Source: Thermogemmatispora aurantia (lineage in GTDB: Bacteria; Chloroflexota; Ktedonobacteria; Ktedonobacterales; Ktedonobacteraceae). Taken from it: a DNA stretch of 64,000 nucleotides. The notes under the pieces were generated by a model. It had not been told where the DNA came from. It saw nothing but the letters and a program-made list of their open reading frames with translations, and did not search any database. Below, one piece after another: positions 1-9,459 of the stretch; position 1 is the first letter of the stretch; each line of letters opens with the position of its first letter. The position numbers were made by a program, and so were the translations under genes. The stretch spans positions 1,039,319 through 1,103,318 of the forward strand of contig NZ_BKZV01000001.1 of the NCBI RefSeq assembly GCF_008974285.1, written 5' to 3'.

Positions 1-624
1 ACGGCTCCGCGCGATGACCTTTTGCAGGCGCTGATCCTGGCAGAGGAGCAGGGCGATCGCCTTAACGAGGAGGAGCTACTCGGGAACTGTGTCCTGCTGC
101 TCGCCGCCGGTCATGGTACTACAACTCACCTGCTTGGCAATGGCCTCTATGCCCTCTTGCAGCATCCCGAGCAGCTTCAGTTACTGCGGGAGAATCCCAG
201 TCTGGCGCCGACGGCAGTGATGGAACTCTTACGCTACGATAGTCCGGTGCAGCTGACTTCACGTCGCCCCACAGCTGACGTCGACTGGGCAGGGAGACGT
301 TTCAAAGCCGGCGAGGAAGTGCTGACTGTGTTGGGAGCGGCCAATCGCGACCCCGAGCAGTTCCCTGACCCTGACCGACTCGACCTCCGTCGCACTGACA
401 ATCGCCATGTGGCCTTTGGCCACGGTCCCCACTTCTGCCTTGGGGCCCCGCTGGCTCGCCTGGAGGCGGAGGTTGCCTTTACGACCTTACTTCGACGCCT
501 GCCACAGTTGTGCCTGGCGACAGAGCAGATTGAGCACCTGCCGTCTCTGGTCTTCCGCGGTATCAAGGCCCTGCCAGTGACGTTTGCGTCGGTCTTGCCA
601 GCAACAGGAGCAGCAGCAGACTAA
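1..624 (+). CDS. Cytochrome P450, C-terminal part (5' end outside window)
   Basis: This is the C-terminal half of a soluble bacterial P450 monooxygenase; the reading frame is open from base 1, so the start lies upstream of the window. Visible P450 signatures, in order, are the I-helix oxygen-activation motif AGHGTT, the K-helix ExxR (ELLR), and the heme-ligand loop FGHGPHFCLG with the proximal Cys. The heme loop sits where it should relative to the C terminus. The short C-terminal tail is Ala-rich. The substrate cannot be read from the sequence. The gene is convergent with the next gene and its stop abuts that gene's stop (624/625), so the two probably share termination. Confidence 0.93.
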   Translation, partial: TAPRDDLLQALILAEEQGDRLNEEELLGNCVLLLAAGHGTTTHLLGNGLYALLQHPEQLQLLRENPSLAPTAVMELLRYDSPVQLTSRRPTADVDWAGRRFKAGEEVLTVLGAANRDPEQFPDPDRLDLRRTDNRHVAFGHGPHFCLGAPLARLEAEVAFTTLLRRLPQLCLATEQIEHLPSLVFRGIKALPVTFASVLPATGAAAD

Positions 625-1272
625 CTACAGGTCACGTGCAGCAGCGGCGGAGAGCACCGTTCGCAGCGATAGAGCGATCTCTTTGGCATAGATGACCACA
701 GGCCGGCATGGCCGCATTGGCAGGGGCAGAAGAGCCAGCAAGTCAGGATTACCCGCACCCGCTTCTGCCTCTGTCTGCGGCCAGTGTCGGCAGCCAAAGG
801 CCAGAGGAGCATAGCCCTCACGCTCTAAGAAGAGCAGCGCCCCCTGTTGGTCCCGTCCCAGCAGTATCGGCGTCCAGAGCAGGAGCGGGACATAGGTGAC
901 GCCCCTCGACTGAGGGAAGAGAGCAAGGGCCAGCCGGCTAGCCTGCTCCTCCACCAGCCGTAGTAAGAGCGTACCCAGACCCCGACGGCGATAGTCAGGA
1001 TGGACGAGAAGGCGCAGCAGACAGGCCAGACCGGCAGAGCCTGCAATCTCTTGATTGACTCTCTGGCTGCGGAGATCAGCGTAGGCAATCGGCTCTCCCC
1101 CACAAGTTTTGACCAGCCAGCTCTCTTCCGCAGTGAGCAGCAGCTCGCTTCCATAGTCACCATAGTCAGGATCGCAGAGACCATAGCCGCAGACCGCGAA
1201 GAGCTGTCGCAGTTCTTGGCGGTCCGCCAGACCAGGGGAGGCCAGTCTCAGACCATGCAATAGGGCCTTCAT
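625..1272 (-). CDS. GNAT-family N-acetyltransferase
   Basis: Predicted 215-aa acyl-CoA-dependent N-acetyltransferase. The central segment LLRLLVHPDYRRRGLGTLLL is a textbook GNAT motif A: a beta strand followed by the pyrophosphate-binding R/Q-x-x-G-x-G (RRRGLG), then an alpha helix. A C-terminal motif FLEREGYAPL resembles the usual 'F-Y-x-x-x-G-F' strand. The acceptor substrate cannot be assigned. The start ATG at 1272 has a GGAGGAG run a short distance upstream. It lies alone on the minus strand, downstream of the methyltransferase gene. Confidence 0.8.
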   Translation of the reverse strand: MKALLHGLRLASPGLADRQELRQLFAVCGYGLCDPDYGDYGSELLLTAEESWLVKTCGGEPIAYADLRSQRVNQEIAGSAGLACLLRLLVHPDYRRRGLGTLLLRLVEEQASRLALALFPQSRGVTYVPLLLWTPILLGRDQQGALLFLEREGYAPLAFGCRHWPQTEAEAGAGNPDLLALLPLPMRPCRPVVIYAKEIALSLRTVLSAAAARDL

Positions 1273-1316
1273 GGCAATGGCTCCTCCTCACTCCTCGCAA
1301 TCTTCTTCAGCCAGTC

Positions 1317-2108
1317 TCAAGCAAGCGTATCTCCCTGCGCTTCAGATGCCGTCGCAGCAGCCTCGCCCTCTCCCGAGGCTGGCAGCCTGCGAACCAGCAG
1401 CATACGCAGTGGAGGAAAGACGCGCCATGAGGGGCGTCCAAGGACGAGCTGACCAGCATCCAGAGCCTGCAGATCGCGAGCATATTCCTTCACATGGGCA
1501 AAATCGAGAACAGCCATCTTTCCACCCGGCTTGAGTACCCGCAGCATTTCGCGCAAGGCTCGACGGCGCTCCTCCCGTCCGTGGATATTGTGCAGGGCGA
1601 GACAGGAGACGACGACGTCGAAGCGCTCTGACGGAAAAGGCAGCTGCCGGGCGTCCGCAGTGATCACGCTGATACGCTCCGCCACTCCGGCCAGACGTGC
1701 GTTCTCCTGGGTCGCCAAAGGACTGTTGCCGCTCTGATCGCGCGCGCTCCAGACATCAATGCCAGTGGCGTGCCCACTGCCCAGGCGACGGGCCGCTTCG
1801 ATGAGCAACATTCCTCGCCCACAGCCGACGTCAAGCACCTCTTCATCGCCGCAGAGCACGAGACAATCAAGCATACGTCGAATTTCCCAGAGCTTCCCAA
1901 CACGCGAAGTCCAGAGCATGGCCAAAGCCTCCCCCAGACAGACGCAGGCCCACACAATACACCAGATGGCCAGCCAGATCAGATGTAGAGCGATCAGCAG
2001 CCACAAGGCCACCCCCCCAAGGAGCAGTCCCCCCAGCATGAGCGCACGCACCACCCCGGGGGCATCGATCCCATAATCCGGCTTCCGGCTACCAGGCTGA
2101 GTCAGCAT
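1317..2108 (-). CDS. Membrane-anchored SAM-dependent methyltransferase
   Basis: Predicted 263-aa class I methyltransferase. Motif I is EVLDVGCGRGMLL, followed by an acidic loop (GIDVWS) and the motif-IV region FDVVVSCLALHNI; this is the Methyltransf_11/UbiE-like arrangement. Ahead of the catalytic domain lie about two hydrophobic segments (roughly residues 20-60), so it is probably membrane-attached. An in-frame extension runs to 2249, but the ATG at 2108 has an excellent ribosome site (AAGGAGG, about 8 bp upstream) and is chosen as the start. Substrate unknown. It is divergent from the aldehyde dehydrogenase gene. Confidence 0.82.
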   Translation of the reverse strand: MLTQPGSRKPDYGIDAPGVVRALMLGGLLLGGVALWLLIALHLIWLAIWCIVWACVCLGEALAMLWTSRVGKLWEIRRMLDCLVLCGDEEVLDVGCGRGMLLIEAARRLGSGHATGIDVWSARDQSGNSPLATQENARLAGVAERISVITADARQLPFPSERFDVVVSCLALHNIHGREERRRALREMLRVLKPGGKMAVLDFAHVKEYARDLQALDAGQLVLGRPSWRVFPPLRMLLVRRLPASGEGEAAATASEAQGDTLA

Positions 2109-2387
2109 AGGTCGGTCCTCCTTCCAGCTCACCCTTGCTAGCAGGGCGCCATTGAGGCTCTCCGCCCAGCGTAGCAAAAAGATCCTTATCAATGAATTTA
2201 TTTTACCAATTGATTGGAGAATTTTACCATATTCATGGCGATATGTCAAATATACAAAAAAGATGAAGAGGTCGGTAGCAATATTTTATCTGGTGGCCAG
2301 AGAGCAAGCGATCGGGAAGGCGCCCCGGGGATGATATAATATCAGTCGAGAGGAGACCTTGATTTTCGTTCCCTGGGAGTTGTGCCG

Positions 2388-3785
2388 ATGACCATCCAAT
2401 CGACCAGGCCGACCATCCAGTCAATCAACCCGGCAACCGAAGAGGTACTGGAAACCTTCGAACTCTTCACGGATGAGCAGATCCACGCAGCACTCGATCA
2501 GGCACGGAGCGCCTTCCTGCAGTGGCGGGACGTCAGCTTCCCGGAGCGCGCCGCTCTCTTCCAGCGCCTTGCCGCCTACCTGCGAGAGCATAAGGAAGAG
2601 CTGGGGCGCCTGATTACCTTGGAGATGGGCAAGCCCATCGCTGAGGCCGAGGCGGAGGTCGTCAAGTGTGCCTGGGGCTGCGATTACTACGCAGAGCATG
2701 CTGAGCAGTTCCTGGCCGATCAGCCTGCCGAGAGCAGTGCCAGCGAGAGCTATGTGGCCTTCCGGCCCCTGGGTGTCGTCCTGGCGCTCATGCCCTGGAA
2801 TTTCCCCTTCTGGCAGGTGTTCCGTTTCGCGGCACCAGCGCTGATGGCGGGCAATACGACGGTGCTCAAGCATGCCTCCAACGTTTCACGCTGCGCTCTG
2901 GAGATCGAGCGCGTCTTCCGCCAGTGTGGCTTTCCCGAGGGAGTTTTCCGCACAGTGCTGGTCCGCGGCTCCGAGACAGAGAAGCTGATTAGCGATCCGC
3001 GCATTGCCGCGGTGACCCTCACTGGCAGCGCCGAAGTGGGTATGGAGGTAGCCGCTGCCAGCGGGCGCGCGCTGAAGAAGCATGTCCTGGAATTGGGCGG
3101 CTCCGACGCCTTCATCGTCCTGGAGGATGCTGATCTCGATGCCGCTGCCGAATGGGCTGCGCGTTCACGTTTCCAGAATACCGGCCAGAGCTGCATTGCT
3201 GCCAAGCGCTTCATCGTAGTGGAGTCGGTGGCCGCCGATTTTGAGCGCCGCTTTGTCGAGGCCGCTTCGCGCCTGCGCATGGGCGATCCGCTGCAGCGGG
3301 AGACACAGATTGGCCCATTGGCCCGCGGCGATTTGCGCGAGACTCTGCGCCGCCAGGTCGAGGAGACGCTGCAGATGGGCGGGCGCCTGCTCCTGGGCGG
3401 CAAGCCCGGCTCGGGTCGCGGCTTCTTCTACGAGCCGACAATTGTGAGCGGAGTGACGCCGGCGATGCCGATGTTCCGCGAGGAGACCTTTGGCCCGGCT
3501 GCCGCGGTGATCTATGCTCGCGATGCAGAGCACGCTCTAGAGCTGGCCAATGCCTCGCCCTTTGGCCTGGGTGGCAATATCTGGACGCGCAACATCGAGC
3601 GCGCACGCCAGATGGCTCGCCATTTCGAGACTGGCGGTGTCTTTATCAACGGGATGACTGCCAGTGACCCACGTTTGCCCTTCGGGGGTGTTAAACACAG
3701 CGGCTATGGCCGCGAGCTATCGATTTTCGGCATTCGCGAGTTTGTCAATATCCAGACGGTCTGGATCGGACCTGCTCGCCAGTAA
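2388..3785 (+). CDS. NAD(P)-dependent aldehyde dehydrogenase (succinate-semialdehyde type)
   Basis: Predicted 465-aa ALDH-superfamily enzyme oxidising an aldehyde to its acid. The conserved MPWNFPFWQ segment (substrate/cofactor entrance), the general-base glutamate in LELGGSDAF, the catalytic cysteine in NTGQSCIAAKR, and the cofactor segment EETFGP are all present. Length and motif spelling are closest to succinate-semialdehyde/GabD-like dehydrogenases, but the substrate is inferred. GTG at 2382 and ATG at 2388 are both possible; GGGAG at 2375-2379 is at proper distance only from ATG 2388. The gene appears monocistronic. Confidence 0.9.
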   Translation: MTIQSTRPTIQSINPATEEVLETFELFTDEQIHAALDQARSAFLQWRDVSFPERAALFQRLAAYLREHKEELGRLITLEMGKPIAEAEAEVVKCAWGCDYYAEHAEQFLADQPAESSASESYVAFRPLGVVLALMPWNFPFWQVFRFAAPALMAGNTTVLKHASNVSRCALEIERVFRQCGFPEGVFRTVLVRGSETEKLISDPRIAAVTLTGSAEVGMEVAAASGRALKKHVLELGGSDAFIVLEDADLDAAAEWAARSRFQNTGQSCIAAKRFIVVESVAADFERRFVEAASRLRMGDPLQRETQIGPLARGDLRETLRRQVEETLQMGGRLLLGGKPGSGRGFFYEPTIVSGVTPAMPMFREETFGPAAAVIYARDAEHALELANASPFGLGGNIWTRNIERARQMARHFETGGVFINGMTASDPRLPFGGVKHSGYGRELSIFGIREFVNIQTVWIGPARQ

Positions 3786-4030
3786 GTAGACTATCCTCTT
3801 CGAGGGTGAGGAAGTGGGTCATCAGTCGGCAAGCAAAGTCTCGATCGACCCACTCCTCGCTACGATGTGCAACGTCAGCCTTGGGTGGTCGGTGCACTCT
3901 CGCCGCTCTGCTTTCGTAGCTCATCCCAGGCTTGCATCTGCTACCGCGAGAATGCTACAATCAGGGAGCCTGCCGGTAGGAAGAGCTTTGTGGTCCGGTG
4001 CACAATTTGAGCGACGGAGGTAGAGATGCA

Positions 4031-5731
4031 ATGAGCGCTGCGAGCGTTGACGAGCGGCAATGGTGGGCTGAAGGCGACACACCGGTTCGCCGCGATTCGC
4101 GCGTGACCTATCTGGTTGATGGCCATGCGACGCTCCTCGCCTTCTGCCTGGCCTGCTTCCAGGCCAGAGACTATATTTATCTCGCTCACTGGGGTATTAC
4201 CCCCTCAATGCCTCTCGTGCGTGGCAGGGATCAGCGCGCCGGACCTGACGATAGCCCCGCTCAGCAGGAGCTGGTCGCCGAGCTGCGCTTGGCTGGCCTG
4301 AGCGAGGAAGCCATCGCTTTCTGGTGCAACCACGAGCTGACCCTTCAGACGGTCCTCGGCTATGCTGTTCAACGCGGCGTTGAAGTACGAGCCTTGCTCT
4401 GGGACTGCCCGGAAATTTTCTCTCACTATCACCCTCAGCAAGCCTACGAGGAGCTGAGCGCGGTCGGCGTGCTCTGCCTGCTCGATGATAGTTCACGCGG
4501 TCTGCTCCATCATCCAGCGGAGGCGTTGCATCAGAAGACCAGTGTTATCGACGGGCGCTACGCCTTTGTGGGCGGCATTGATCCCTTGATCGAGAACGAT
4601 GGTGAGTTTGATCGCTGGGATATGCACCCGCACCCTCTCTTTACCCCTCTACGCCGCCTGTTGGCCAAACCAGCTTCACCCCACCCCTGGCATGACGCCC
4701 ATGCTCTGATCGAAGGACCGGCAGCCGCCGACGTCGAGTTGAATTTCCGCCAGCGCTGGAACGATGTGGTGCAGCGCAAAGAGCTTGAGGCTACCCTCCT
4801 GGTACCGGAGCATCCGCTACCGCCTCCGCTCCAGAGCCACACGGTGGTACAGATTGCCCGCACCATTCCTCAACATACCTACAGCTTCACCCCAGAGGGA
4901 GGAATCCAGGGCATCGCTCAGCTCTACAGAGCGGCCTTTCGCAACGCTCAGCGCCTGATCTATTTGGAGAATCAGTATTTCTGGCTCCGCTCCTTTCTCG
5001 GACTGAACGTTCCCTTTATCGGACCAGACAGCCCCGATATGGAGCAGAATATCCGGCTGCTCGGGGAGGCTCTGCGGCGCGGCGCACAGCTCGTCATGGT
5101 CCTGCCAGACCACCCCAACGTGGGCCGTGCTTTCAGCGATGCTGGTCTGCAGCGTCTGCGCGAGGAAGCCCCCGAGGCTGTCAAGGATGGTCGTTTGCTT
5201 GTCCTGACACTGGCTACTTCCGACCTGGTCGACGGGCAGGTGCGCTACCGTCCCATCTATGTCCACGCCAAAGTGGCTCTGGTTGACGATCTCTGGGTAA
5301 CAGTGGGGTCAGCCAACCTGAACAACCGGGGCATGCGTGATGATACAGAGATGAATGTGGCCACGCTAGATAGTGAGCTGGCTCGTGGCCTGCGCCTTCT
5401 CTTATGGGGCGAACACCTCGGTCTGGTTCCCGACGAGGATATGCTGGCTCTCCTGCGCTATCTCGGGCGCCAGCCTTTGCGTCCCGCCCGGCAGGCACGG
5501 GCCCGCGATCTTTTCGCGGAGCTGGAGCGTCGTCTGGGCCAGAGTGAGCAAGGGCTACTTCTCCTGGCAGAGCAAGCGCGCGCTAATCTCGAACGCTACC
5601 GTGCTGGCCAGCTGCTGGTCGGGCATGTCCTCCCCTATCTGACAGCGGAAGAGGCCAGAGAGCAAGGTCTTCCCTGCGATGAAGCCCAAGGCTGGATTGA
5701 GCAGGAAAAGCCCTCTGAACCCACGGCATAG
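4031..5731 (+). CDS. Phospholipase D-like domain protein
   Basis: Predicted 566-aa phosphatidyltransferase/phosphodiesterase of the PLD superfamily. Two HxKxxxxD catalytic motifs are visible: HQKTSVID in the first half and HAKVALVD in the second, the latter followed by the typical VTVGSANLNNRG. There is no signal peptide or membrane segment, unlike cardiolipin synthases, and the two halves resemble the larger bacterial/eukaryotic PLD type. A GTG at 3998 is in frame, but ATG 4031 sits 10 bp behind GGAGG and is preferred. It ends in front of a hairpin shared with the convergent glutamine-synthetase-family gene. Confidence 0.88.
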   Translation: MSAASVDERQWWAEGDTPVRRDSRVTYLVDGHATLLAFCLACFQARDYIYLAHWGITPSMPLVRGRDQRAGPDDSPAQQELVAELRLAGLSEEAIAFWCNHELTLQTVLGYAVQRGVEVRALLWDCPEIFSHYHPQQAYEELSAVGVLCLLDDSSRGLLHHPAEALHQKTSVIDGRYAFVGGIDPLIENDGEFDRWDMHPHPLFTPLRRLLAKPASPHPWHDAHALIEGPAAADVELNFRQRWNDVVQRKELEATLLVPEHPLPPPLQSHTVVQIARTIPQHTYSFTPEGGIQGIAQLYRAAFRNAQRLIYLENQYFWLRSFLGLNVPFIGPDSPDMEQNIRLLGEALRRGAQLVMVLPDHPNVGRAFSDAGLQRLREEAPEAVKDGRLLVLTLATSDLVDGQVRYRPIYVHAKVALVDDLWVTVGSANLNNRGMRDDTEMNVATLDSELARGLRLLLWGEHLGLVPDEDMLALLRYLGRQPLRPARQARARDLFAELERRLGQSEQGLLLLAEQARANLERYRAGQLLVGHVLPYLTAEEAREQGLPCDEAQGWIEQEKPSEPTA

Positions 5732-5754
5732 AGGAGAAAGGTGAGGTCCCCGAG

Positions 5755-5798
5755 GAGAGCACGCCAGCACAGCGCTGATCGACTGTGCTGTGGCTCTC
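5755..5798. terminator. Hairpin between convergent genes
   Basis: GAGAGC at 5755 through CCAGCACAG pairs, with a small bulge, with CTGTGCTG...GCTCTC ending at 5798. It lies between the stops of the PLD-like (+) and glutamine-synthetase-family (-) genes and probably serves both. There is no clear T-run. Confidence 0.45.
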
Positions 5799-5849
5799 GC
5801 TCGTCCTTATCGCTCGCGCTCAGCTGCGCGCTTGGGCCGCCAGAAGCAG

Positions 5850-7235
5850 TTAAATAAGTTCGAAATAGCGACGGCGCTCCCAGTTGGTTACTGCACGTTC
5901 AAATTCGCTGACCTCCCAGCGTCGTGTCGCCGCAAAGTGCTCCACGAATTCGCTGCCGAAGTACTCGCGTGCCACCTCGCTCTGCTCAAAGAGGTCGGTC
6001 GCTGTCGTCAGATTGCGCGCCAGCGAGTGGATAGGAGCGCTTTCCGCGGCGCGGGCGATCGTCGCCGGATCGTAGGCATTTCCTCGTAGAGCCGGCCCCA
6101 GCTCCAGCTTACGCTCAATACCGTAGAGACCACCGGCCAACATAGCGGCAAAGACCAGGTAGAAATTGGCATCGGCGCCCGGCACGCGGTTCTCAATGCG
6201 AATGGCTCGCGGACCATTGTTGATGACACGCACGGCACAGGTACGATTATCCCAGCCCCAGGTGGTATTGAGCGGCGTCCAGGTGCCAACGACATAACGC
6301 TTGTAAGAATTGATCGTCGGGGCATAGAGCGCCATCAGACCCGGCATGGACTCCAGCACGCCGGCCAGGAAATGGCGCATGGTCGCCGACATATGACCCT
6401 CCGCCTCTTCGTCCCAGAACAAATTGCGCTCCATATCCAGGTCCCAGAGGCTCATATGCGAGTGGCCGCTGCTGCCGTCCTCCTGGTCATGCCATTTCGC
6501 CATGAAGGTCGCAGCATAGCCCATCTGATAGCAGATCTCCTTGATCCCCGTTTTAAAGAGCATAGTGTAATCGGCAGCAACCAAAGCGGGTTGATAGCGC
6601 AGGTTCATCTCGTACATGCCGGGGCCATGCTCGCGATTGTAGCCCTCCAGGGCGATGCCGTAATCGCGCATCATACGGGCGATACGACCCAGCAAATGAT
6701 CATCGGCACTGGCCTGGCTGATAGCATAGCAGTTCATGCCCGGGTTGAGCGGCGTTAGATTCGGCCCGAAATCCTTCTCGCGCAGGGAGACCTGACTCTC
6801 GCGGAAGAGGCGAAACTCCAGCTCGGCAGCCGCTGCCACGTTGTAGCCAAGCGAGCGCGCACGCTCAACGAGCTGGTTGAGCAGGTAGCGCGGCGAGAGC
6901 TTCACCGGCTCACCTGCCTCGGTCCAGAGATCACAGATACAAGAAGCGACATGCTCTTCCCAGGGGACCAGCGCAAAAGTCGAGAGATCAGGGCGCATGA
7001 CCAGGTCGGCGAAGCCGCGCTCCCAGTTGCTAAATCTGAGATTAGGCAGGACATTTTCGGCAATATCCCAGCCAAAGAGCACATCGCATTGTGCAAAGCC
7101 ATCGTTGAGCGCATGTAAGAAATAGGTGGCATCGACGCGCTTGCCGCGGTAGACCCCTTCCATATCGGGAGTTCCGATTTTGACGTACTCCAGTTTGCCA
7201 TCGCGTACAAGCTGCTCAATCTGAGCGAGTTCCAT
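5850..7235 (-). CDS. Glutamine synthetase family enzyme (GlnA/PuuA-like)
   Basis: Predicted 461-aa ATP-dependent gamma-glutamyl ligase of the GS superfamily. The metal-binding glutamate motif AAAELEFRLFRE, the EMNLRYQPAL segment, GHSHMSLWD (GS ammonia/ATP region, here GSSGHSHMSL rather than the GNGSGMH of true GS), and NRVPGADANFY are recognisable. The departures from GlnA signatures and the lack of an adenylylation loop suggest a gamma-glutamylpolyamine/amine synthetase-like enzyme rather than housekeeping glutamine synthetase, but the substrate is inferred. An AAGGACGGAG ribosome site precedes the ATG at 7235. It is divergent from the dacA-like gene. Confidence 0.85.
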   Translation of the reverse strand: MELAQIEQLVRDGKLEYVKIGTPDMEGVYRGKRVDATYFLHALNDGFAQCDVLFGWDIAENVLPNLRFSNWERGFADLVMRPDLSTFALVPWEEHVASCICDLWTEAGEPVKLSPRYLLNQLVERARSLGYNVAAAAELEFRLFRESQVSLREKDFGPNLTPLNPGMNCYAISQASADDHLLGRIARMMRDYGIALEGYNREHGPGMYEMNLRYQPALVAADYTMLFKTGIKEICYQMGYAATFMAKWHDQEDGSSGHSHMSLWDLDMERNLFWDEEAEGHMSATMRHFLAGVLESMPGLMALYAPTINSYKRYVVGTWTPLNTTWGWDNRTCAVRVINNGPRAIRIENRVPGADANFYLVFAAMLAGGLYGIERKLELGPALRGNAYDPATIARAAESAPIHSLARNLTTATDLFEQSEVAREYFGSEFVEHFAATRRWEVSEFERAVTNWERRRYFELI

Positions 7236-7483
7236 TCGATCTCCGTCCTTTCTTCAGCAACTGAGGGCTGGCGCCTCGTTGACTCTCTTCAGGGAGCCAG
7301 ACAGACGGCTGAGGTATCGAGGCATTGGTTGCAGAGTAGCATGCCTGGCCTGGACCGTCAAGGGCCGAAAGAGCGGGCGGCTGCCTCGCTTTCCTATGAC
7401 GTCCCCCTCTTTTCCTCTTGAACAGGTATGCTAGACTAGAACCGGTGTTGCTGAACTACGATAGAACGGAGAGATACATTTCG

Positions 7484-9268
7484 ATGCAACGCACGCCGCT
7501 TAACGACGACGAGCAGCGCGCTTATCCGCCTGCCTCTTCTCCGCAGCAGGCTCCCCAGTACGCCAGACAACGGGCCCAGAGATCGCGTCGGCTGCCACCT
7601 CTCGATGACTCTGAGCCATCATCGACGATCAGCACCCCACCCTGGACACGTGTCTCTATCCCGAAACGCCGGGCCTCGCTGCGGGCCAGCCGGGGCTCCG
7701 GCCAGGCAGGCTCTGCCGCTCCGGGACCAAGCAGCGCTTTCCGCTCAGGTCCTAGCCTTGAGAGGCAACAAGGCCCCGAGACACGCCCCGCATGGCAACC
7801 GACCCAGAGCACAAGCCGAAGCCGCCGCAGCGTCTCTGACTGGCCAACTTCCGACGACGACGTGTCGACAGCTTCCAGCCAGCAGCGCCGTCCTCCATCT
7901 TCTATAGCCAGTACTGGCAGAATGCGCGCGGTCTCTCCCCCCCCACAGCCTGCTCGTTCGGCTGCCCCTCCCCCTCCAGGTTTGCTTCGCCGTTTGCACG
8001 ATTTGAGCCATAACAAGACCCTGCTTTTGCTATGTGCCGCTCTGCTGGTAGTACTTGTTTCCCTTATTCCGCTACTCGTAAGCTGGTTAGGGACGCCCAG
8101 ACCTATGGGTCTCAGTGTGCAACCGAACACAGCCACAGCGGCAGCCACACCGCTTAACCAGGCCCCCGTTAATCCGCACCAGCTGGTGATCATTCCCAGC
8201 GATACCGATCATCCACCTCCACCTGTGCTAGCAACAGCCGCTTATCTCATGGACATGGACACCGGGGCGACGCTCTACGCCTACAACCCCTTCATGCACC
8301 TGCCGATGCTCAGCACAACCAAGCTGATGACAGCCCTGCTGGCCGTGGAACATGGGAATCTCAATCAGCAGGTGACGATCACGAGCGCCCTCGATCGTGA
8401 TATTCAACAGCATATCTCCCCGGACAGCAGCCTCTTCGGGCTGAAGAAAGGCGAGACCTATACGCTGCGAGACTTGCTCTATGGACTTCTCCTGCCTTCC
8501 GGCAACGACGCCGCAGTGGCGATCGCTGATGCGGTGGGTGGCTCCTATCAACACTTCGTGGACATGATGAATCAGCGCGCTCGCGAACTGGGCATGTACG
8601 ACACTCACTATATGAACCCCAGCGGCCTGCTCGCCACCGGCCATTACTCTAGCGCCCACGACCTGGCGGTGCTCGGTCGCTACACCATGAGCAACCCAAT
8701 CCTCCACCAGATCGCGAACACACGCATCTACCATATTCCCAAGACATCCCAGCATGCCGAGCACTACCTGGTCAATGGGAACCAGTTTCTCTGGTGGTAC
8801 CCTGGCGCTGACGGCGGTAAGCCCGGCTGGGACGGGAACACAGACTTTGTACAGGTGGTTTCTTGCACACGCAATAACCGCCACCTGATTGGCGTAACGA
8901 TGAACACGAAAGACTGGTGGACGGATATGCGCGATTTGATGAACTGGGGCTTTGACAATTTCCAGTGGATCTCACCTTACGATGTCGATCTGCAGCACCC
9001 CATTCCCTATGACTATGACTGGGGCTACTTTGTTCGTGATAAAAAGACCAACACGCTGCCAACGGCTAATCACGGTCGCTACTACATCTATACAGGCTAC
9101 AGCGTCTCACCTCCTATTTTAAACTTTTTCGATAAGAACGGCGGCCTGGATCAATTTGGCTTTCCAACCAGCATGCCCAACTACAATCAAGGGAATCTGG
9201 TAAGTCAACGTTTCCAGAAAGCTACCATCCAGTGCGATCTGGCCGGTAAGCAGTGTAAACGTCTCTAG
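7484..9268 (+). CDS. D-alanyl-D-alanine carboxypeptidase (peptidase S11) with long disordered N-terminus
   Basis: Predicted 594-aa penicillin-binding protein of the DacA type, trimming peptidoglycan stem peptides outside the cell. Residues 1-175 are Pro/Ser/Arg-rich and probably disordered in the cytoplasm; one membrane segment follows (about 176-198). The catalytic triad motifs are STTK (Ser277), SGN (339-341) and KPG at 446 where most family members have KTG. The last 70 residues (NGGLDQFGFPTS...SQRFQKA) resemble the LGFP-like repeats common at the end of Chloroflexota exported proteins. A TTG at 7418 is in frame, but ATG 7484 follows GGAGAG by 10 bp. Confidence 0.88.
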   Translation: MQRTPLNDDEQRAYPPASSPQQAPQYARQRAQRSRRLPPLDDSEPSSTISTPPWTRVSIPKRRASLRASRGSGQAGSAAPGPSSAFRSGPSLERQQGPETRPAWQPTQSTSRSRRSVSDWPTSDDDVSTASSQQRRPPSSIASTGRMRAVSPPPQPARSAAPPPPGLLRRLHDLSHNKTLLLLCAALLVVLVSLIPLLVSWLGTPRPMGLSVQPNTATAAATPLNQAPVNPHQLVIIPSDTDHPPPPVLATAAYLMDMDTGATLYAYNPFMHLPMLSTTKLMTALLAVEHGNLNQQVTITSALDRDIQQHISPDSSLFGLKKGETYTLRDLLYGLLLPSGNDAAVAIADAVGGSYQHFVDMMNQRARELGMYDTHYMNPSGLLATGHYSSAHDLAVLGRYTMSNPILHQIANTRIYHIPKTSQHAEHYLVNGNQFLWWYPGADGGKPGWDGNTDFVQVVSCTRNNRHLIGVTMNTKDWWTDMRDLMNWGFDNFQWISPYDVDLQHPIPYDYDWGYFVRDKKTNTLPTANHGRYYIYTGYSVSPPILNFFDKNGGLDQFGFPTSMPNYNQGNLVSQRFQKATIQCDLAGKQCKRL

Positions 9269-9459
9269 CCCAGCCAGTCGCCACACCCGCCATCGGCGAA
9301 GCCCCTGGCTGAGACCCGGCCTTCCCAAAGGGAAGTGGGGGCTGACCAGCACAGCTGCTGGCCGGGGCCAGCTTGCTTTTGTGCTTGCTTGGTCGCTATG
9401 CCACGCGCCCAGGAGAGCAACACTGGCATCCGCTGCCAGACCTGGGTCCAGAGCGGGTG

